Below, one piece after another: positions 52,236-61,024 of a stretch of DNA of 64,000 nt. Position numbers and translations under genes: made by a program. The first letter of the stretch is position 1; every line of letters begins with the position of its first letter. The stretch covers positions 1,922,001 through 1,986,000 of the forward strand of contig NZ_CP076060.1 of NCBI RefSeq assembly GCF_018729255.1, given 5' to 3'. Below the pieces are notes generated by a model, which saw nothing but the letters and a program-made list of their open reading frames with translations, did no database searches and was not told where the DNA came from. The DNA is from Cupriavidus sp. EM10 (GTDB lineage: Bacteria; Pseudomonadota; Gammaproteobacteria; Burkholderiales; Burkholderiaceae).

Positions 52236-52958
52236 ATGCCGCAGCGCCCGCTTTCATTGCCGCCCTCAACGCTATCTGCGCCCTCAGCCCCATCCACGCG
52301 CTGGATCCGCGCCGAGCGCCGGCTAGCCCTGGCCGCGTTGTGCGCGAGCGCCCTGCTGCTGGCCGCCTGTGCCGGGGGCCCGCCTGCCCGACACACATCT
52401 TCGCCGCCCCGCACACCGGGCAAGCCCATGATCGACCCGAGTGCGGGCCTCGAGGAAATCTCGATCCAGGCCATGTCGCTGGTCGGCACGCCCTACCGCT
52501 ACGGCGGCAACACGCCCGATTCCGGATTCGACTGCAGCGGCCTCGTCCGCTATGTCGTGCAGCGCGCCGCCAGCGTCAACCTGCCGCGCACGACCGAGCA
52601 GATGGGCCAGCGCGGCGTATCACTGGACCGCAGCGAAGTGGCATCGGGCGACCTGGTGTTCTTCAATACCACCGGCCGCGCCAACTCGCATGTTGGCATC
52701 TATGTCGGACAGAACCGCTTCGTCCATGCGCCGGCCACCGGCGGCACGGTCCGCCTGGAAGACATGGGCAAGTCCTACTGGGCCACCCGCTACAACGGCG
52801 CGCGGCGCGTGGTGGCAGCCACCAACCTGCCGATGACCCCGGCGCCGTCGCTGGCCCCGCCGCCTTCGATCACGGCCGCCCCCACCGTGCCGACCCCTGC
52901 CACGCCCCCGGTCCCACCCCCGGACGACGACCCGATCGCCGCATTCGCGAATCAATAG
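52236..52958 (+). CDS. NlpC/P60 peptidoglycan hydrolase, lipoprotein
   Basis: 240 residues. The lipobox LLAACAGG follows a hydrophobic signal, so the protein is probably anchored in the outer membrane. The C40 peptidase domain has catalytic cysteine in GFDCSGLVRYV, histidine in NSHVGIYVG and the third residue in FVHAPATGG. A proline-rich C-terminal tail of about 50 residues follows. Such enzymes cut peptide cross-links in murein during growth. Ends at a bidirectional terminator shared with pitA. Confidence 0.93.
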   Translation: MPQRPLSLPPSTLSAPSAPSTRWIRAERRLALAALCASALLLAACAGGPPARHTSSPPRTPGKPMIDPSAGLEEISIQAMSLVGTPYRYGGNTPDSGFDCSGLVRYVVQRAASVNLPRTTEQMGQRGVSLDRSEVASGDLVFFNTTGRANSHVGIYVGQNRFVHAPATGGTVRLEDMGKSYWATRYNGARRVVAATNLPMTPAPSLAPPPSITAAPTVPTPATPPVPPPDDDPIAAFANQ

Positions 52959-52959
52959 T

Positions 52960-52988
52960 AAAAAAGCCAGGCGCGATGCCTGGCTTTT
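52960..52988. terminator. Bidirectional terminator between NlpC/P60 gene and pitA
   Basis: GCCAGGC / GCCTGGC with a five-base loop, preceded by AAAAAA and followed by TTTT, so it can act on both strands. Confidence 0.88.
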
Positions 52989-53014
52989 CTGTCTGCGGAT
53001 ACGTCGGGTAAGGC

Positions 53015-54025
53015 TTACAGGATCTGCTTGCCGATCCACCAGGCAATGGCCGCCATGAACGCCGATGCCGGAATCGTCAGCACCCACGCCCACACAATAT
53101 TGCCCGCCACGCCCCAGCGCACGGCCGACATCTTCTGCGCCGAGCCGACGCCGACGATGGCGCCGGTGATCGTATGCGTGGTCGACACGGGCACGCCCAG
53201 CGCCGAGGCAATGAACAGCGTGATGGCGCCACCCGTCTCCGCACAGAAGCCACCCACCGGCTTCAGCTTGGTAATCTTCTGACCCATGGTCCGAACGATC
53301 CGCCAGCCGCCAAAGAGCGTACCCATGCCGATCGCCACGTAGCAGCTCACGATCACCCACATCGGCGGCTCCGCGCCACCCACGGCCACATGACCGCTGG
53401 CAATCAGCAGCATCCAGATGATGCCGATGGTCTTCTGCGCGTCATTGCCGCCATGGCCCAGGCTGTACAGCGACGCCGATACCAGCTGCAGCCGGCGGAA
53501 CCAGCGGTCCACGCGCGACGGCGGCGTCCGGAAGAACGTCCAGCCCACGATCACCATCATCAGCGATCCCAGGATAAAGCCCAGCAGCGGCGAGATCAGG
53601 ATGAACGCCACGGTCTTCAGCAGGCCGTTGCCCACCAGCACGCCCGTGCCGCCCTTGGCCACCGCGGCGCCCACCAGGCCACCGATCAGCGCATGCGACG
53701 ACGACGACGGAATGCCGTAAAGCCACGTGATGACGTTCCAGACGATGGCCCCGACCAGCGCCCCGAATATCACGTAGTGATCGACGATATTCACGTCGAC
53801 CGTGCCCGTGCCCACCGTCGCGGCCACCTTCAGGTGGAAGATAAAGATCGCCACCACGTTGCACATGGCGGCCATGGCCACGGCATGGTGCGGCTTCAGC
53901 ACGCCCGTGGAGACCACCGTGGCAATCGAGTTGGCCGCGTCGTGAAAGCCGTTCATGAAGTCGAACAGCAACGCCAGCGCCACCAGCAACCCGATGACCC
54001 ACAAGCTCATTTCTACTGTATGCAT
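53015..54025 (-). CDS. pit: Low-affinity inorganic phosphate transporter (Pit)
   Basis: 336-residue PiT-family carrier with about ten membrane segments. The two family signatures are present: FDFMNGFHDAANSIATVVSTG near the N-terminus and GHGGNDAQKTIGI with GVPVSTTHTITGAIVGVG in the second half. It imports phosphate, often as a metal-phosphate complex, by proton symport. It lies 13 bases downstream of the DUF47 gene, a common pairing. Confidence 0.94.
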   Translation of the reverse strand: MHTVEMSLWVIGLLVALALLFDFMNGFHDAANSIATVVSTGVLKPHHAVAMAAMCNVVAIFIFHLKVAATVGTGTVDVNIVDHYVIFGALVGAIVWNVITWLYGIPSSSSHALIGGLVGAAVAKGGTGVLVGNGLLKTVAFILISPLLGFILGSLMMVIVGWTFFRTPPSRVDRWFRRLQLVSASLYSLGHGGNDAQKTIGIIWMLLIASGHVAVGGAEPPMWVIVSCYVAIGMGTLFGGWRIVRTMGQKITKLKPVGGFCAETGGAITLFIASALGVPVSTTHTITGAIVGVGSAQKMSAVRWGVAGNIVWAWVLTIPASAFMAAIAWWIGKQIL

Positions 54026-54038
54026 GCGAGTGCGGGCC

Positions 54039-54665
54039 TCAGGCGTTTTCCAGGACGATGCCTTCGATGATGTTCGCCACGTCCTCGCACTTGTCGGTGA
54101 TGGACTCCAGCTGCTCGTAGATCGCCTTCAGCTTGATCAGGCGCTTGACGTCGGTCTCGTCGCGGAAGAGCTTCGACATGGCCGAACGCATCACGCGGTC
54201 GGCTTCCGATTCGAGCTGGTCGATCTGCTGGGCGGTCTTCAGGATGGTGCTGGCATTGCCCATGTCCTCGAGCAGGCCCACGGCGATCTTGACCGCTTCG
54301 CAGCACTGCACGCAGATCGTGGCCAGGCGGCGGGCTTCGTCGGTCAGGTGGGTGACGTCGTACAGCGATATCGTCTCGGCCACGTCCTCCATCAGGTCCA
54401 GGATGTCGTCCATGGTCGTGATGAGCTTGTGGATCTCGTCACGGTCCAGCGGCGTGATGAAGGTCTTGTGCAGCAGGTCGATCGTGTCGTGCGTGATCCG
54501 GTCTGCCTTCTTTTCGGTGGCCTGCACGCGACGGGCATGGCCTTCGGCGTTGGGCAGGTCATTGACCAGCGCTTCCAGCTCGTGCGCGGCGGTGACGGCG
54601 CAGTCGGCGTGCTGGTTGAAGTATTCGAAGAACTTGCCCTCGGTGGGCATGAAACGGCCGAACAT
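54039..54665 (-). CDS. DUF47 (PhoU-like) protein, Pit partner
   Basis: 208-residue all-helical protein: MFGRFMPTEGKFFEYFNQHADC at the N-terminus, and DRITHDTIDLLHKTFITPLDRDEIHKLITTMDDILD with its acidic metal-binding ExxxD-type positions, as in PhoU-like DUF47 proteins. These are usually encoded directly with Pit carriers and are thought to regulate them. Here the same transcript would carry DUF47 first, then pit. Confidence 0.92.
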   Translation of the reverse strand: MFGRFMPTEGKFFEYFNQHADCAVTAAHELEALVNDLPNAEGHARRVQATEKKADRITHDTIDLLHKTFITPLDRDEIHKLITTMDDILDLMEDVAETISLYDVTHLTDEARRLATICVQCCEAVKIAVGLLEDMGNASTILKTAQQIDQLESEADRVMRSAMSKLFRDETDVKRLIKLKAIYEQLESITDKCEDVANIIEGIVLENA

Positions 54666-54732
54666 GAAATGTCCTTGTGGCGCGCCTCACGGCAGCGCTC
54701 GGTTGTGTTGCAAATGGGAGGCAGTGCAATCG

Positions 54733-54759
54733 AAAAACAGCCGCCTCCTGGGCGGCTGT
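54733..54759 (-). terminator. Rho-independent terminator of dnaB
   Basis: Minus strand: ACAGCCGCC / GGCGGCTG with a short loop, then TTTTT, 57 bases after the dnaB stop. Confidence 0.85.
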
Positions 54760-54815
54760 CATCAAAGCGCAATATTTTACAGGGTTGCACCGCCCAGCGG
54801 TGTATCCCCTGACAA

Positions 54816-56207
54816 TCAGGTGTCGTTGTCGAAGAACGCCGGACCGCCGCTGAAGTTGTCGAACTTCGTGAATTGACCCAGGAACGTGAGCCGAACAGTG
54901 CCGATCGGACCATTACGCTGCTTGCCGATGATGATTTCGGACGTCCCCTTGTCCTGCGAATCGGGGTTGTACACTTCGTCGCGATAAATGAACAGGATCA
55001 CGTCGGCATCCTGTTCGATGGCGCCCGATTCACGCAGATCGGACATCACGGGGCGCTTGTTCGGGCGCTGCTCCAGGCTCCGGTTCAGCTGCGACAGCGC
55101 GATGACGGGGCAGTTGAGTTCCTTGGCCAGCCCCTTCAGCGATCGCGAAATCTCCGAAATCTCGGTCGCCCGGTTCTCGCCGCCGCCCGAACCCGACATC
55201 AGTTGCAGGTAATCGATGATGATCAGGCCCAGCTGCCCACACTGGCGCGCCAGGCGCCGCGACCGGGCCCGCAGTTCCATCGGGTTCAGCGCCGGCGTCT
55301 CGTCGATAAACAGCTGCGCATCGTTCATGCGCTGGATCGAGTGCGTCAGGCGCGGCCAGTCCTCGTCCAGCAGGCGGCCGGTACGCAGCCGGTGCTGGTC
55401 CAGGCGCCCCACCGAACCCAGCATACGCATGGCCAGCTGCACGCCGGCCATTTCCATCGAAAACACGGCCACGGGCAGGCCCTGCTCCACCGCCACGTGC
55501 TCGCCAATATTCAGCGAAAACGCGGTTTTACCCATCGACGGACGGCCGGCGACGATGATCAGGTCGCCCGGCTGCATACCGCTGGTCATGCGGTCCAGGT
55601 CGATAAAGCCGGTCGGCACGCCGGTCACATCGGTGGTGGAATCACGGTGATAGAGCTCGTCGATCCGCTCCACCACCTGCGTCAGCAGCGGCTGGATCTC
55701 CTGGAAGCCTTTCTGGCCACGCGAACCCTCTTCGGCAATCGCAAAAACCTTGGATTCGGCCTCGTCGAGCAGTTCGCGCACCTCGCGGCCCTTGGGCGCG
55801 AAGGCTGCGGATGCGATGTCGTCAGCCACGGTCACCAGCTTGCGCAGCACCGAGCGCTCGCGCACGATTTCGGCGTAGCGGCGGATATTGGCCGCGCTCG
55901 GCGTGTTCTGGGCCAGCGAGTTCAGGTAGGCCAGCCCACCCACTTCCTCGGCCTTGCCGGCCACCTGGAGCATTTCGAAGACCGTGATCACGTCCGCTGG
56001 CTTGGTGGCCGAGATCAGCCGGGCAATGCTCTGGAAGATGACCCGGTGGTCGAAGCGGTAGAAATCGGCTTCGGACAGGAAATCGGCAATGCGGTCCCAG
56101 GCGGCGTTATCCAGCAGCAACCCGCCAAGCACCGATTGTTCGGCCTCGATCGAGTGCGGAGGAACCTTGAGGTTGTCTAGTTGGGGATCTGCGGCGGGCG
56201 CGTTCAT
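54816..56207 (-). CDS. dnaB: Replicative DNA helicase DnaB
   Basis: 463-residue hexameric helicase of the replication fork. The N-terminal domain begins VPPHSIEAEQSVLGGLLLDN. The RecA-like C-terminal domain carries Walker A IVAGRPSMGKTAFSLN, Walker B LIIIDYLQLMSG, and the DRESGAIEQDADV-like motif (here LRESGAIEQDADVILF). Length and order are standard, with no intein. It is the last gene of the rpsF-priB-rpsR-rplI-dnaB cluster, after a terminator that separates it from rplI. Confidence 0.98.
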   Translation of the reverse strand: MNAPAADPQLDNLKVPPHSIEAEQSVLGGLLLDNAAWDRIADFLSEADFYRFDHRVIFQSIARLISATKPADVITVFEMLQVAGKAEEVGGLAYLNSLAQNTPSAANIRRYAEIVRERSVLRKLVTVADDIASAAFAPKGREVRELLDEAESKVFAIAEEGSRGQKGFQEIQPLLTQVVERIDELYHRDSTTDVTGVPTGFIDLDRMTSGMQPGDLIIVAGRPSMGKTAFSLNIGEHVAVEQGLPVAVFSMEMAGVQLAMRMLGSVGRLDQHRLRTGRLLDEDWPRLTHSIQRMNDAQLFIDETPALNPMELRARSRRLARQCGQLGLIIIDYLQLMSGSGGGENRATEISEISRSLKGLAKELNCPVIALSQLNRSLEQRPNKRPVMSDLRESGAIEQDADVILFIYRDEVYNPDSQDKGTSEIIIGKQRNGPIGTVRLTFLGQFTKFDNFSGGPAFFDNDT

Positions 56208-56247
56208 GGGAGGGAATTATAACGGCGCCGGGCGCCACGCAAAAAAC

Positions 56248-56278
56248 AAAAAAGGCAGGAGCATGGCCCCTGCCTTTT
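56248..56278 (-). terminator. Terminator of the rpsF-rplI operon
   Basis: Minus strand: AAAAGGCAGG / CCTGCC with a nine-base loop, then TTTTTTGTTTTTT. It lies 50 bases after rplI and before dnaB. Confidence 0.85.
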
Positions 56279-56328
56279 CGTGCATCCGACGCGCCGGTCC
56301 GGACCGGCACATCGTGAACGCGTGCAGC

Positions 56329-56781
56329 TTAGACGTGCTCGCCCAGCACCGAAACGGTGATGTCGACCAGCACATCGGTGTGCAGCGACACGCCAACGGC
56401 GTAGTCGCCCACCAGCTTCAGCGGGCCGTTCGGCAGACGCACTTGCGACTTCTCGACCTTGAAACCTTGGCCTTCCAGGGCGGCGGCGATGTCGGCGTTG
56501 GTCACCGAACCGAACAGACGGCCGTCCACACCCGACTTCTGGGTGATCTGGACGGTCAGGCCGTTCAGCTTCTCGCCTTCGGCTTGCGAAGCAGCCAGCT
56601 TCTCGGCGGCGGCCTTTTCCAGCTCGGCGCGCTTCACTTCGAATTCGGCGATGGCGGTTTGCGTGGCACGGCGAGCGCGCTTGGTCGGGATCAGGAAGTT
56701 ACGTGCGTAACCGTCCTTCACGCGAACGATGTCGCCCAGATTGCCCAGGTTGATGACTTTTTCCAGCAGAATGACTTGCAT
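56329..56781 (-). CDS. rplI: Large-subunit ribosomal protein bL9
   Basis: 150-residue protein: N-terminal rRNA-binding domain [32 protein letters not shown], the long connecting helix, and a C-terminal domain with [21 protein letters not shown]. Standard length. 30 bases downstream of rpsR. Confidence 0.98.
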   Translation of the reverse strand: MQVILLEKVINLGNLGDIVRVKDGYARNFLIPTKRARRATQTAIAEFEVKRAELEKAAAEKLAASQAEGEKLNGLTVQITQKSGVDGRLFGSVTNADIAAALEGQGFKVEKSQVRLPNGPLKLVGDYAVGVSLHTDVLVDITVSVLGEHV

Positions 56782-56811
56782 CGTGTATTTCTCCTTGCGG
56801 TCCCGGGACTA

Positions 56812-57090
56812 TCAGTTCTTGTGCAGGTCGGTGTACGGCATCAGCGCCAGGAAGCGGGCGCGCTTGATGGCCGTATCCAGCTGACGCTGATAGTGAGCCT
56901 TGGTACCGGTCAGGCGAGCCGGCGTGATCTTGCCGTTGTCGCCGATGAAGTCCTTCAGCGTGTCCAGATCCTTGTAGTCGATCTGTTCGACGCCAGCCAC
57001 GGTGAAGCGGCAGAAGCGCTTGCGCTTGAACAGCGGATTCTGTTGCTGGAAGCGCTTCTTGTTCTTGTTGTCACGTTTGACGAATGCCAT
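56812..57090 (-). CDS. rpsR: Small-subunit ribosomal protein bS18
   Basis: 92 residues with [41 protein letters not shown], the S18 core, and a C-terminal basic [20 protein letters not shown]. It starts three bases after priB. Its N-terminal residue is the usual RimI target. Confidence 0.98.
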
Positions 57091-57093
57091 GAT

Positions 57094-57393
57094 TCAATCC
57101 TTTTCGAATGCTTTACATCGAGTGATGTGAAAGATCAGTGTCTTGCTGTTGCGGTGCTTGCGGGCCAGAAAGCCTTCGCAGTCCAGCAGCGTGCCGAGCG
57201 GCATGCGCTCGAGTCGCTGACCGATCGGGCCGATGCCCATGGCCACCACTGCGAATTCCACCTGCCGGGGCGTTTCCGCCTCCATCACCTCGCCGGCATG
57301 CTGCAGGATGCAGTTGACGACAGGGATGCCGGCCGGCGTATAGCGCAGCGTGTCTCGCTCGGCGAGCGTGGCGGTCAGCCGAAGCTGGTTCAC
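57094..57393 (-). CDS. priB: Primosomal replication protein N (PriB)
   Basis: 99-residue OB-fold single-stranded DNA-binding protein that helps restart stalled forks. MNQLRLTATLAERDTLRYTPAGIPVVNCILQHAGE and QVEFAVVAMGIGPIGQRLERMPLG are typical. Its position between rpsF and rpsR is the classic gene order in beta- and gammaproteobacteria and confirms the assignment. Confidence 0.95.
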   Translation of the reverse strand: MNQLRLTATLAERDTLRYTPAGIPVVNCILQHAGEVMEAETPRQVEFAVVAMGIGPIGQRLERMPLGTLLDCEGFLARKHRNSKTLIFHITRCKAFEKD

Positions 57394-57413
57394 CGCGATA
57401 CAGCAGTCCGCAC

Positions 57414-57788
57414 TCAGGCGGCCTGACCTTCCGTGGTCGTTTGCGCGGCCTTGCGGGCTTCTTCGCGCTGCACTTCCTTCATCATCGGCGACGGAGCGGT
57501 TTCAGCCTTCTTGGTCTGGACGATCAGGTGACGCAGCACGGCGTCGTTGAACTTGAACGCGTGCTCCAGTTCAGCCAGCGTGTCCTTGCCGCATTCGATG
57601 TTCAGGCAAACGTAGTGGGCCTTGGCCAGCTTCTGGATCATGTAGGCCATTTGACGACGGCCCCAGTCTTCCACGCGATGGATCTGGCCATTTTGCGACG
57701 TGACGAGCTGCTTGTAACGCTCGATCATCGCCGGCACTTGTTCACTTTGGTCCGGATGGACGATAAATACGATTTCGTAATGACGCAT
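57414..57788 (-). CDS. rpsF: Small-subunit ribosomal protein bS6
   Basis: 124 residues: [34 protein letters not shown]-like [19 protein letters not shown], and [11 protein letters not shown], typical of bS6. The C-terminal tail has repeated basic and acidic residues. ATG at 57788 follows AAAGGAGCG, a good ribosome binding site. First gene of its operon. Confidence 0.97.
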   Translation of the reverse strand: MRHYEIVFIVHPDQSEQVPAMIERYKQLVTSQNGQIHRVEDWGRRQMAYMIQKLAKAHYVCLNIECGKDTLAELEHAFKFNDAVLRHLIVQTKKAETAPSPMMKEVQREEARKAAQTTTEGQAA

Positions 57789-57902
57789 TGACGCTCCTTT
57801 TGGATGAGCCACCCGGGCGTCAAGTCCGGTGCGGCAAGGTTGAATAGCCCGCGAGTATAGCCCGGAACCGGGCCTATCCGCAAGGCTTGGAGGCGAAATG
57901 CC

Positions 57903-58922
57903 TCAAGAGGCAGCAAACAGCGCCTGCAGGCGCCCGGCATCGACACCCAGCCCGGGGTCGGCGGCCAGTGCCAGCAGCAGCAGCACGCGCGCCTTCCAGG
58001 GATTGAGATCGCCGGCCGACACGAACGCCCCGGCCCGCGGCGCCAGTCGTGACGGTATCGACACATGACCCGCACCGGTACGCGAGCTTCGCACCACGGC
58101 GACGCCGGCCCCCGCAGCGTCGGCCAGTGCCGCCGCCAGCGTTTCATGAACCGATCCGTTGCCCGTGGCGGCCACCACCATCCCCTTCACGCCCGCCGAT
58201 ACCAGCGCATCGACGGCCACCCTGCCCGGCTGGGCATGGCTGACCACGATTTCCACCGCCGGCCAGGCCGATGGCACGGGCAAAAGTTCGATCCCGCGCC
58301 GCGCCGGCGTGCGCGTGAATCGAATATAGGCGTCCTGCACGTAACCGAGCGGACCGGTGGCCGGCGAGACAAAGGCATCGACCGCCGACGTGTGCGCCTT
58401 GGTCACGTCACGTCCGGCATGGATCTGCTGGTTCAGGACCACCAGCACGCCCTTGCCCCGCGCATCCGCACTGGCCGCGACGCGCACCGCATCCAGCAGG
58501 TTCAACGGTCCATCGGCCGAAAGCGAGGTAGCCGGCCGCATGGCCGCCGTGATCACCACCGGCACCGGACACGGCTGCGTCAGGTGCAGGAACATCGCCG
58601 TTTCTTCAAGCGTATCGGTGCCGTGCGTGATCACGATACCGGCCACGTCAGGCTGGGCGCACCAGTACGCCACGCGCGCCGCCAGTGTCTGCCAAAGACC
58701 GAACGTCATGTCCTTGCTATCCACCTGCGCCACCTGCTCGGCCTCGATACGCGCCACATCGGCCAGCGCGGGAACCGCCTGCACCAGTTGCGACACGGGC
58801 ACGGTAGCCGCCTGGTACTGGGCACTGCTGGCGGGGTCGCCGGACGATCCGGCAATGGTGCCGCCCGTGGCAAGCACGACGACGCGGGGCAAAGTGGGCG
58901 ATGGCGACGGGGAAGCTGACAT
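57903..58922 (-). CDS. ansA: L-asparaginase
   Basis: 339-residue asparaginase. The two catalytic threonine motifs are VVVLATGGTIAGSSG and VITHGTDTLEETAMFLH, with the lysine in SKDMTF-like DSKDMTFGLW and ITAAMRPATSLSADGPLNL. Hydrolyses asparagine to aspartate and ammonia. With the start at 58922 (MSASPSPSPTLPRV) there is no signal peptide, so a cytoplasmic enzyme is indicated; the open frame upstream is not protein-like. Divergent from lexA. Confidence 0.93.
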   Translation of the reverse strand: MSASPSPSPTLPRVVVLATGGTIAGSSGDPASSAQYQAATVPVSQLVQAVPALADVARIEAEQVAQVDSKDMTFGLWQTLAARVAYWCAQPDVAGIVITHGTDTLEETAMFLHLTQPCPVPVVITAAMRPATSLSADGPLNLLDAVRVAASADARGKGVLVVLNQQIHAGRDVTKAHTSAVDAFVSPATGPLGYVQDAYIRFTRTPARRGIELLPVPSAWPAVEIVVSHAQPGRVAVDALVSAGVKGMVVAATGNGSVHETLAAALADAAGAGVAVVRSSRTGAGHVSIPSRLAPRAGAFVSAGDLNPWKARVLLLLALAADPGLGVDAGRLQALFAAS

Positions 58923-59080
58923 GAATATAGAGGTGGACTGAAAGCAGTGACCCGGGATCCGGCCGACGATTGTAACTGTCACGCCGCGCCGGCGCGCCCG
59001 TGGCAAACCCGCGACGCCACCCGCCAGGCGCCGCCCATGTAGAGCCCGCTGCGCAAATTGTGCTTGCACTTCACACGATA

Positions 59081-59096
59081 CTGTATAAAATCACAG
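59081..59096. promoter_or_regulatory. SOS box 1 (LexA operator)
   Basis: CTGT-N8-ACAG palindrome with an AT-rich centre, 48 bases before the lexA start. Confidence 0.93.
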
Positions 59097-59100
59097 CATA

Positions 59101-59116
59101 CTGTTTAAACATACAG
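59101..59116. promoter_or_regulatory. SOS box 2 (LexA operator)
   Basis: Second CTGT-N8-ACAG palindrome, four bases after the first, 28 bases before the lexA start. The pair means tight autoregulation. Confidence 0.93.
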
Positions 59117-59143
59117 TGCTTCGGCACGAGAGACCGGCGAACC

Positions 59144-59800
59144 ATGGCGACCCTGACACCCCGGCAGCAGCAGATTTTCGATCTGATCCGCGACACGATC
59201 CGCAACACGGGTTTCCCCCCCACGCGCGCCGAGATCGCCGCCGAGTTCGGTTTTTCCTCGCCCAATTCGGCCGAGGAACACCTGCGGGCGCTGGCGCGCA
59301 AGGGCGTGATCGAACTCACGCCAGGCGCATCGCGCGGCATTCGCCTCAAGGTGGCACGCAGCGACTCGGAGCAGTCCGATCAATTCACCTTGCCGATGGC
59401 CGGCGTACTGCAACTGACGCTCCCGCTGGTAGGCCGCGTTGCCGCAGGCAGCCCGATCCTCGCGGCCGAGCATATCGATCGCCAATACCAGGTGGACGCC
59501 TCCGTTTTCGATGAGCGCCCTGACTACCTGCTACGCGTCCGCGGCCTGAGCATGCGCGACGCCGGCATCCTGGATGGCGATTTGCTGGCGGTAAAGAAAG
59601 CCAGCGAAGCGTCCAACGGCAAGATCGTCGTGGCGCGTCTGGGCGAGGATGTCACGGTCAAACGATTGAAAAAACGCGGCGACACGATCGAACTGATCGC
59701 CGAAAACCCCGATTTCCAGAACATCGTGCTCCATTCTGGCCGCGACGAGTTCTCCCTGGAAGGTATCGCTGTCGGCCTGATCCGATCGTCAGGCTTCTAG
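59144..59800 (+). CDS. lexA: SOS repressor LexA
   Basis: 218-residue repressor that cleaves itself when RecA filaments form. The winged helix-turn-helix ([25 protein letters not shown]) precedes the S24 peptidase domain. The cleavage site is A101-G102 (RVAAGSPIL), the nucleophile S136 (GLSMRDAG), and the general base K173. Two SOS boxes sit directly upstream, so it represses itself. Followed by a 27-base hairpin at 59806 and a small gene. Confidence 0.98.
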   Translation: MATLTPRQQQIFDLIRDTIRNTGFPPTRAEIAAEFGFSSPNSAEEHLRALARKGVIELTPGASRGIRLKVARSDSEQSDQFTLPMAGVLQLTLPLVGRVAAGSPILAAEHIDRQYQVDASVFDERPDYLLRVRGLSMRDAGILDGDLLAVKKASEASNGKIVVARLGEDVTVKRLKKRGDTIELIAENPDFQNIVLHSGRDEFSLEGIAVGLIRSSGF

Positions 59801-59805
59801 CGTGA

Positions 59806-59832
59806 TTGGAGGTTGCCAGATGGCACCTCCAA
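59806..59832. terminator. Hairpin after lexA
   Basis: TTGGAGGTTGCCA / TGGCACCTCCAA with a three-base loop and a one-base bulge, five bases after the lexA stop. No T run, so termination strength is uncertain. Confidence 0.55.
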
Positions 59833-59954
59833 GTCCCCAGACTTAGGCAGCACGGCCGTCTGCCCTGGTCACCCGCTTTGCTTTGCCCACGCCGCCCCGT
59901 CCTCGCTGGACGACGGGCGCGGACCACTGCTGTCGCAAATAACGAGGTGTTGCC

Positions 59955-60128
59955 ATGCTGCAATCAAACTCCATCACTTCCCGCCGCCCGGTCAAACCAG
60001 TCCCGTTCCGGCAAATCAAGGGCGTCCGCGTCTACCAGGGCGCGCAACGCCGCACGATGGTCGGCAACATGGCTGCCATCTGCCGCATGCTGGAACTCGA
60101 CGAGCCAAGCACGAAACTGATCGACTGA
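59955..60128 (+). CDS. Small basic protein of 57 residues downstream of lexA
   Basis: Begins MLQSNSITSRRPVKPVPFRQ, continues IKGVRVYQGAQRRTMVGNMA and ends STKLID. Basic N-terminal half, acidic C-terminus. GAGGT lies eight bases before the ATG at 59955. Being just downstream of lexA it could share SOS control, though a hairpin lies between. Not assigned to a family. Confidence 0.55.
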   Translation: MLQSNSITSRRPVKPVPFRQIKGVRVYQGAQRRTMVGNMAAICRMLELDEPSTKLID

Positions 60129-60312
60129 CACCGATCCGGTTACCCGTAACCGCCAAGACCAGGCAGCTTCGTCAGATCGTTGCCATGTACCTTGTAAAAG
60201 TGGAGTTGCGGGCCCACAACATGTAATTAAGGCTTCATTTAAAACTGACAAAAGCCTGATTAAACTCACTGACGCGCACTGCATCACTGGCGTACTCGCG
60301 TCATGCGCATAA

Positions 60313-60350
60313 CCGGACCTTGTCGACCCCGCCAAGGGCCGGTTTTTTTT
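60313..60350 (+). terminator. Rho-independent terminator
   Basis: CCGG-A-CCTTG / CAAGG-G-CCGG followed by TTTTTTTT. It lies 185 bases after the small gene at 59955, so it ends either the lexA transcript or an unseen small RNA. Confidence 0.85.
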
Positions 60351-60417
60351 GGCCTATTGTTTTGCGGTCGCCATATCTGTGGGTCCGCGGTTCGCCTCGA
60401 AACGATCCGCGAAAAAC

Positions 60418-60446
60418 AAAAAGGCCGCTTAAATGAGCGGCCTTTT
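60418..60446 (-). terminator. Terminator of the tRNA-His gene
   Basis: GGCCGCT / AGCGGCC hairpin flanked by A and T runs on both sides, so able to act both ways. On the minus strand it follows the tRNA-His 3' end by about 12 bases. Confidence 0.85.
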
Positions 60447-60457
60447 CGAAGAAATTC

Positions 60458-60507
60458 TGGGGTGGCTGACGGGACTCGAACCCGCGACAACAGGAATCAC
60501 AATCCGC
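60458..60507 (-). other. Phage attachment site: 3' half of tRNA-His
   Basis: Read on the minus strand, GCGGATTGTGATTCC (anticodon loop, GTG) leads to the T-arm GCGGGTTCGAGTCCCG and the acceptor 3' strand TCAGCCACC ending CCCA. The D-arm and 5' acceptor strand are missing: sequence beyond 60507 is unrelated. This is what integration of an element in the tRNA gene leaves behind. An intact tRNA-His is expected at the far prophage end. Confidence 0.85.
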
Positions 60508-60661
60508 AACCAATATCCTTACGAATCATAGCCTTAGCTCAGTTAGTTGGAACATGGTACCAGGCGTATGCCGCGTAGATGCGTGGTCATTTTCGGGATC
60601 TTCCAACTAAATCCATTAGAATCCAAGGGCCGTCACAACCACATAACGAGGAGAGCAGCCC

Positions 60662-60880
60662 ATGACCGACATGCGACCTTTTTACGCCGAGACGGTGCAC
60701 GAGCAGGCATTGGCGGGAATTCCGCAGGAGCCGCGGCGGAGCGACTTCATCACGCCGGAAGGCGCGCTGATCGCGCTGCATCATCTGGAAGAGATCGTGC
60801 TGGCCTGCCAGGCCGGAGAGCGCGAGGCGCCGACGGTCGAGGAACTGGCAGCGCTGGTGCGGCGGGCGAAAAGCGCCTAG
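60662..60880 (+). CDS. Unknown 72-residue prophage protein
   Basis: Soluble, acidic small protein (starts MTDMRPFYAETVHEQALAGI; C-terminal helix TVEELAALVRRAKS). GAGGAG precedes the ATG at a good distance. It runs opposite to the lysis genes and has its own terminator at 60991, as expected for an independently expressed accessory (moron) gene at a prophage end. Family not recognised. Confidence 0.55.
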   Translation: MTDMRPFYAETVHEQALAGIPQEPRRSDFITPEGALIALHHLEEIVLACQAGEREAPTVEELAALVRRAKSA

Positions 60881-60990
60881 AATCCAGCGCGAGGGAATGC
60901 GCAGGCTGATGCGCGAATCGATACGAGGGCCGACAAGCGAAGACGTTCGGATGTGCCGGAGATCAGCACCGGCCCCTCACCCCAATACGA

Positions 60991-61024
60991 CGCCACCCTA
61001 TGCCTCGGCACGGTGGCGTTTCTA
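60991..61024 (+). terminator. Rho-independent terminator in prophage
   Basis: CGCCACC / GGTGGCG with a 14-base loop and a TTTCTATTT tail, overlapping the stop of the convergent Rz1 gene. Confidence 0.75.

Noticed and set aside
60525..60560. Possible second tRNA: TTAGCTCAGTTAGTTGG looks like a tRNA D-arm on the plus strand
   Set aside because: No acceptor stem, anticodon stem or T-arm can be placed around it, so it is chance or a remnant.
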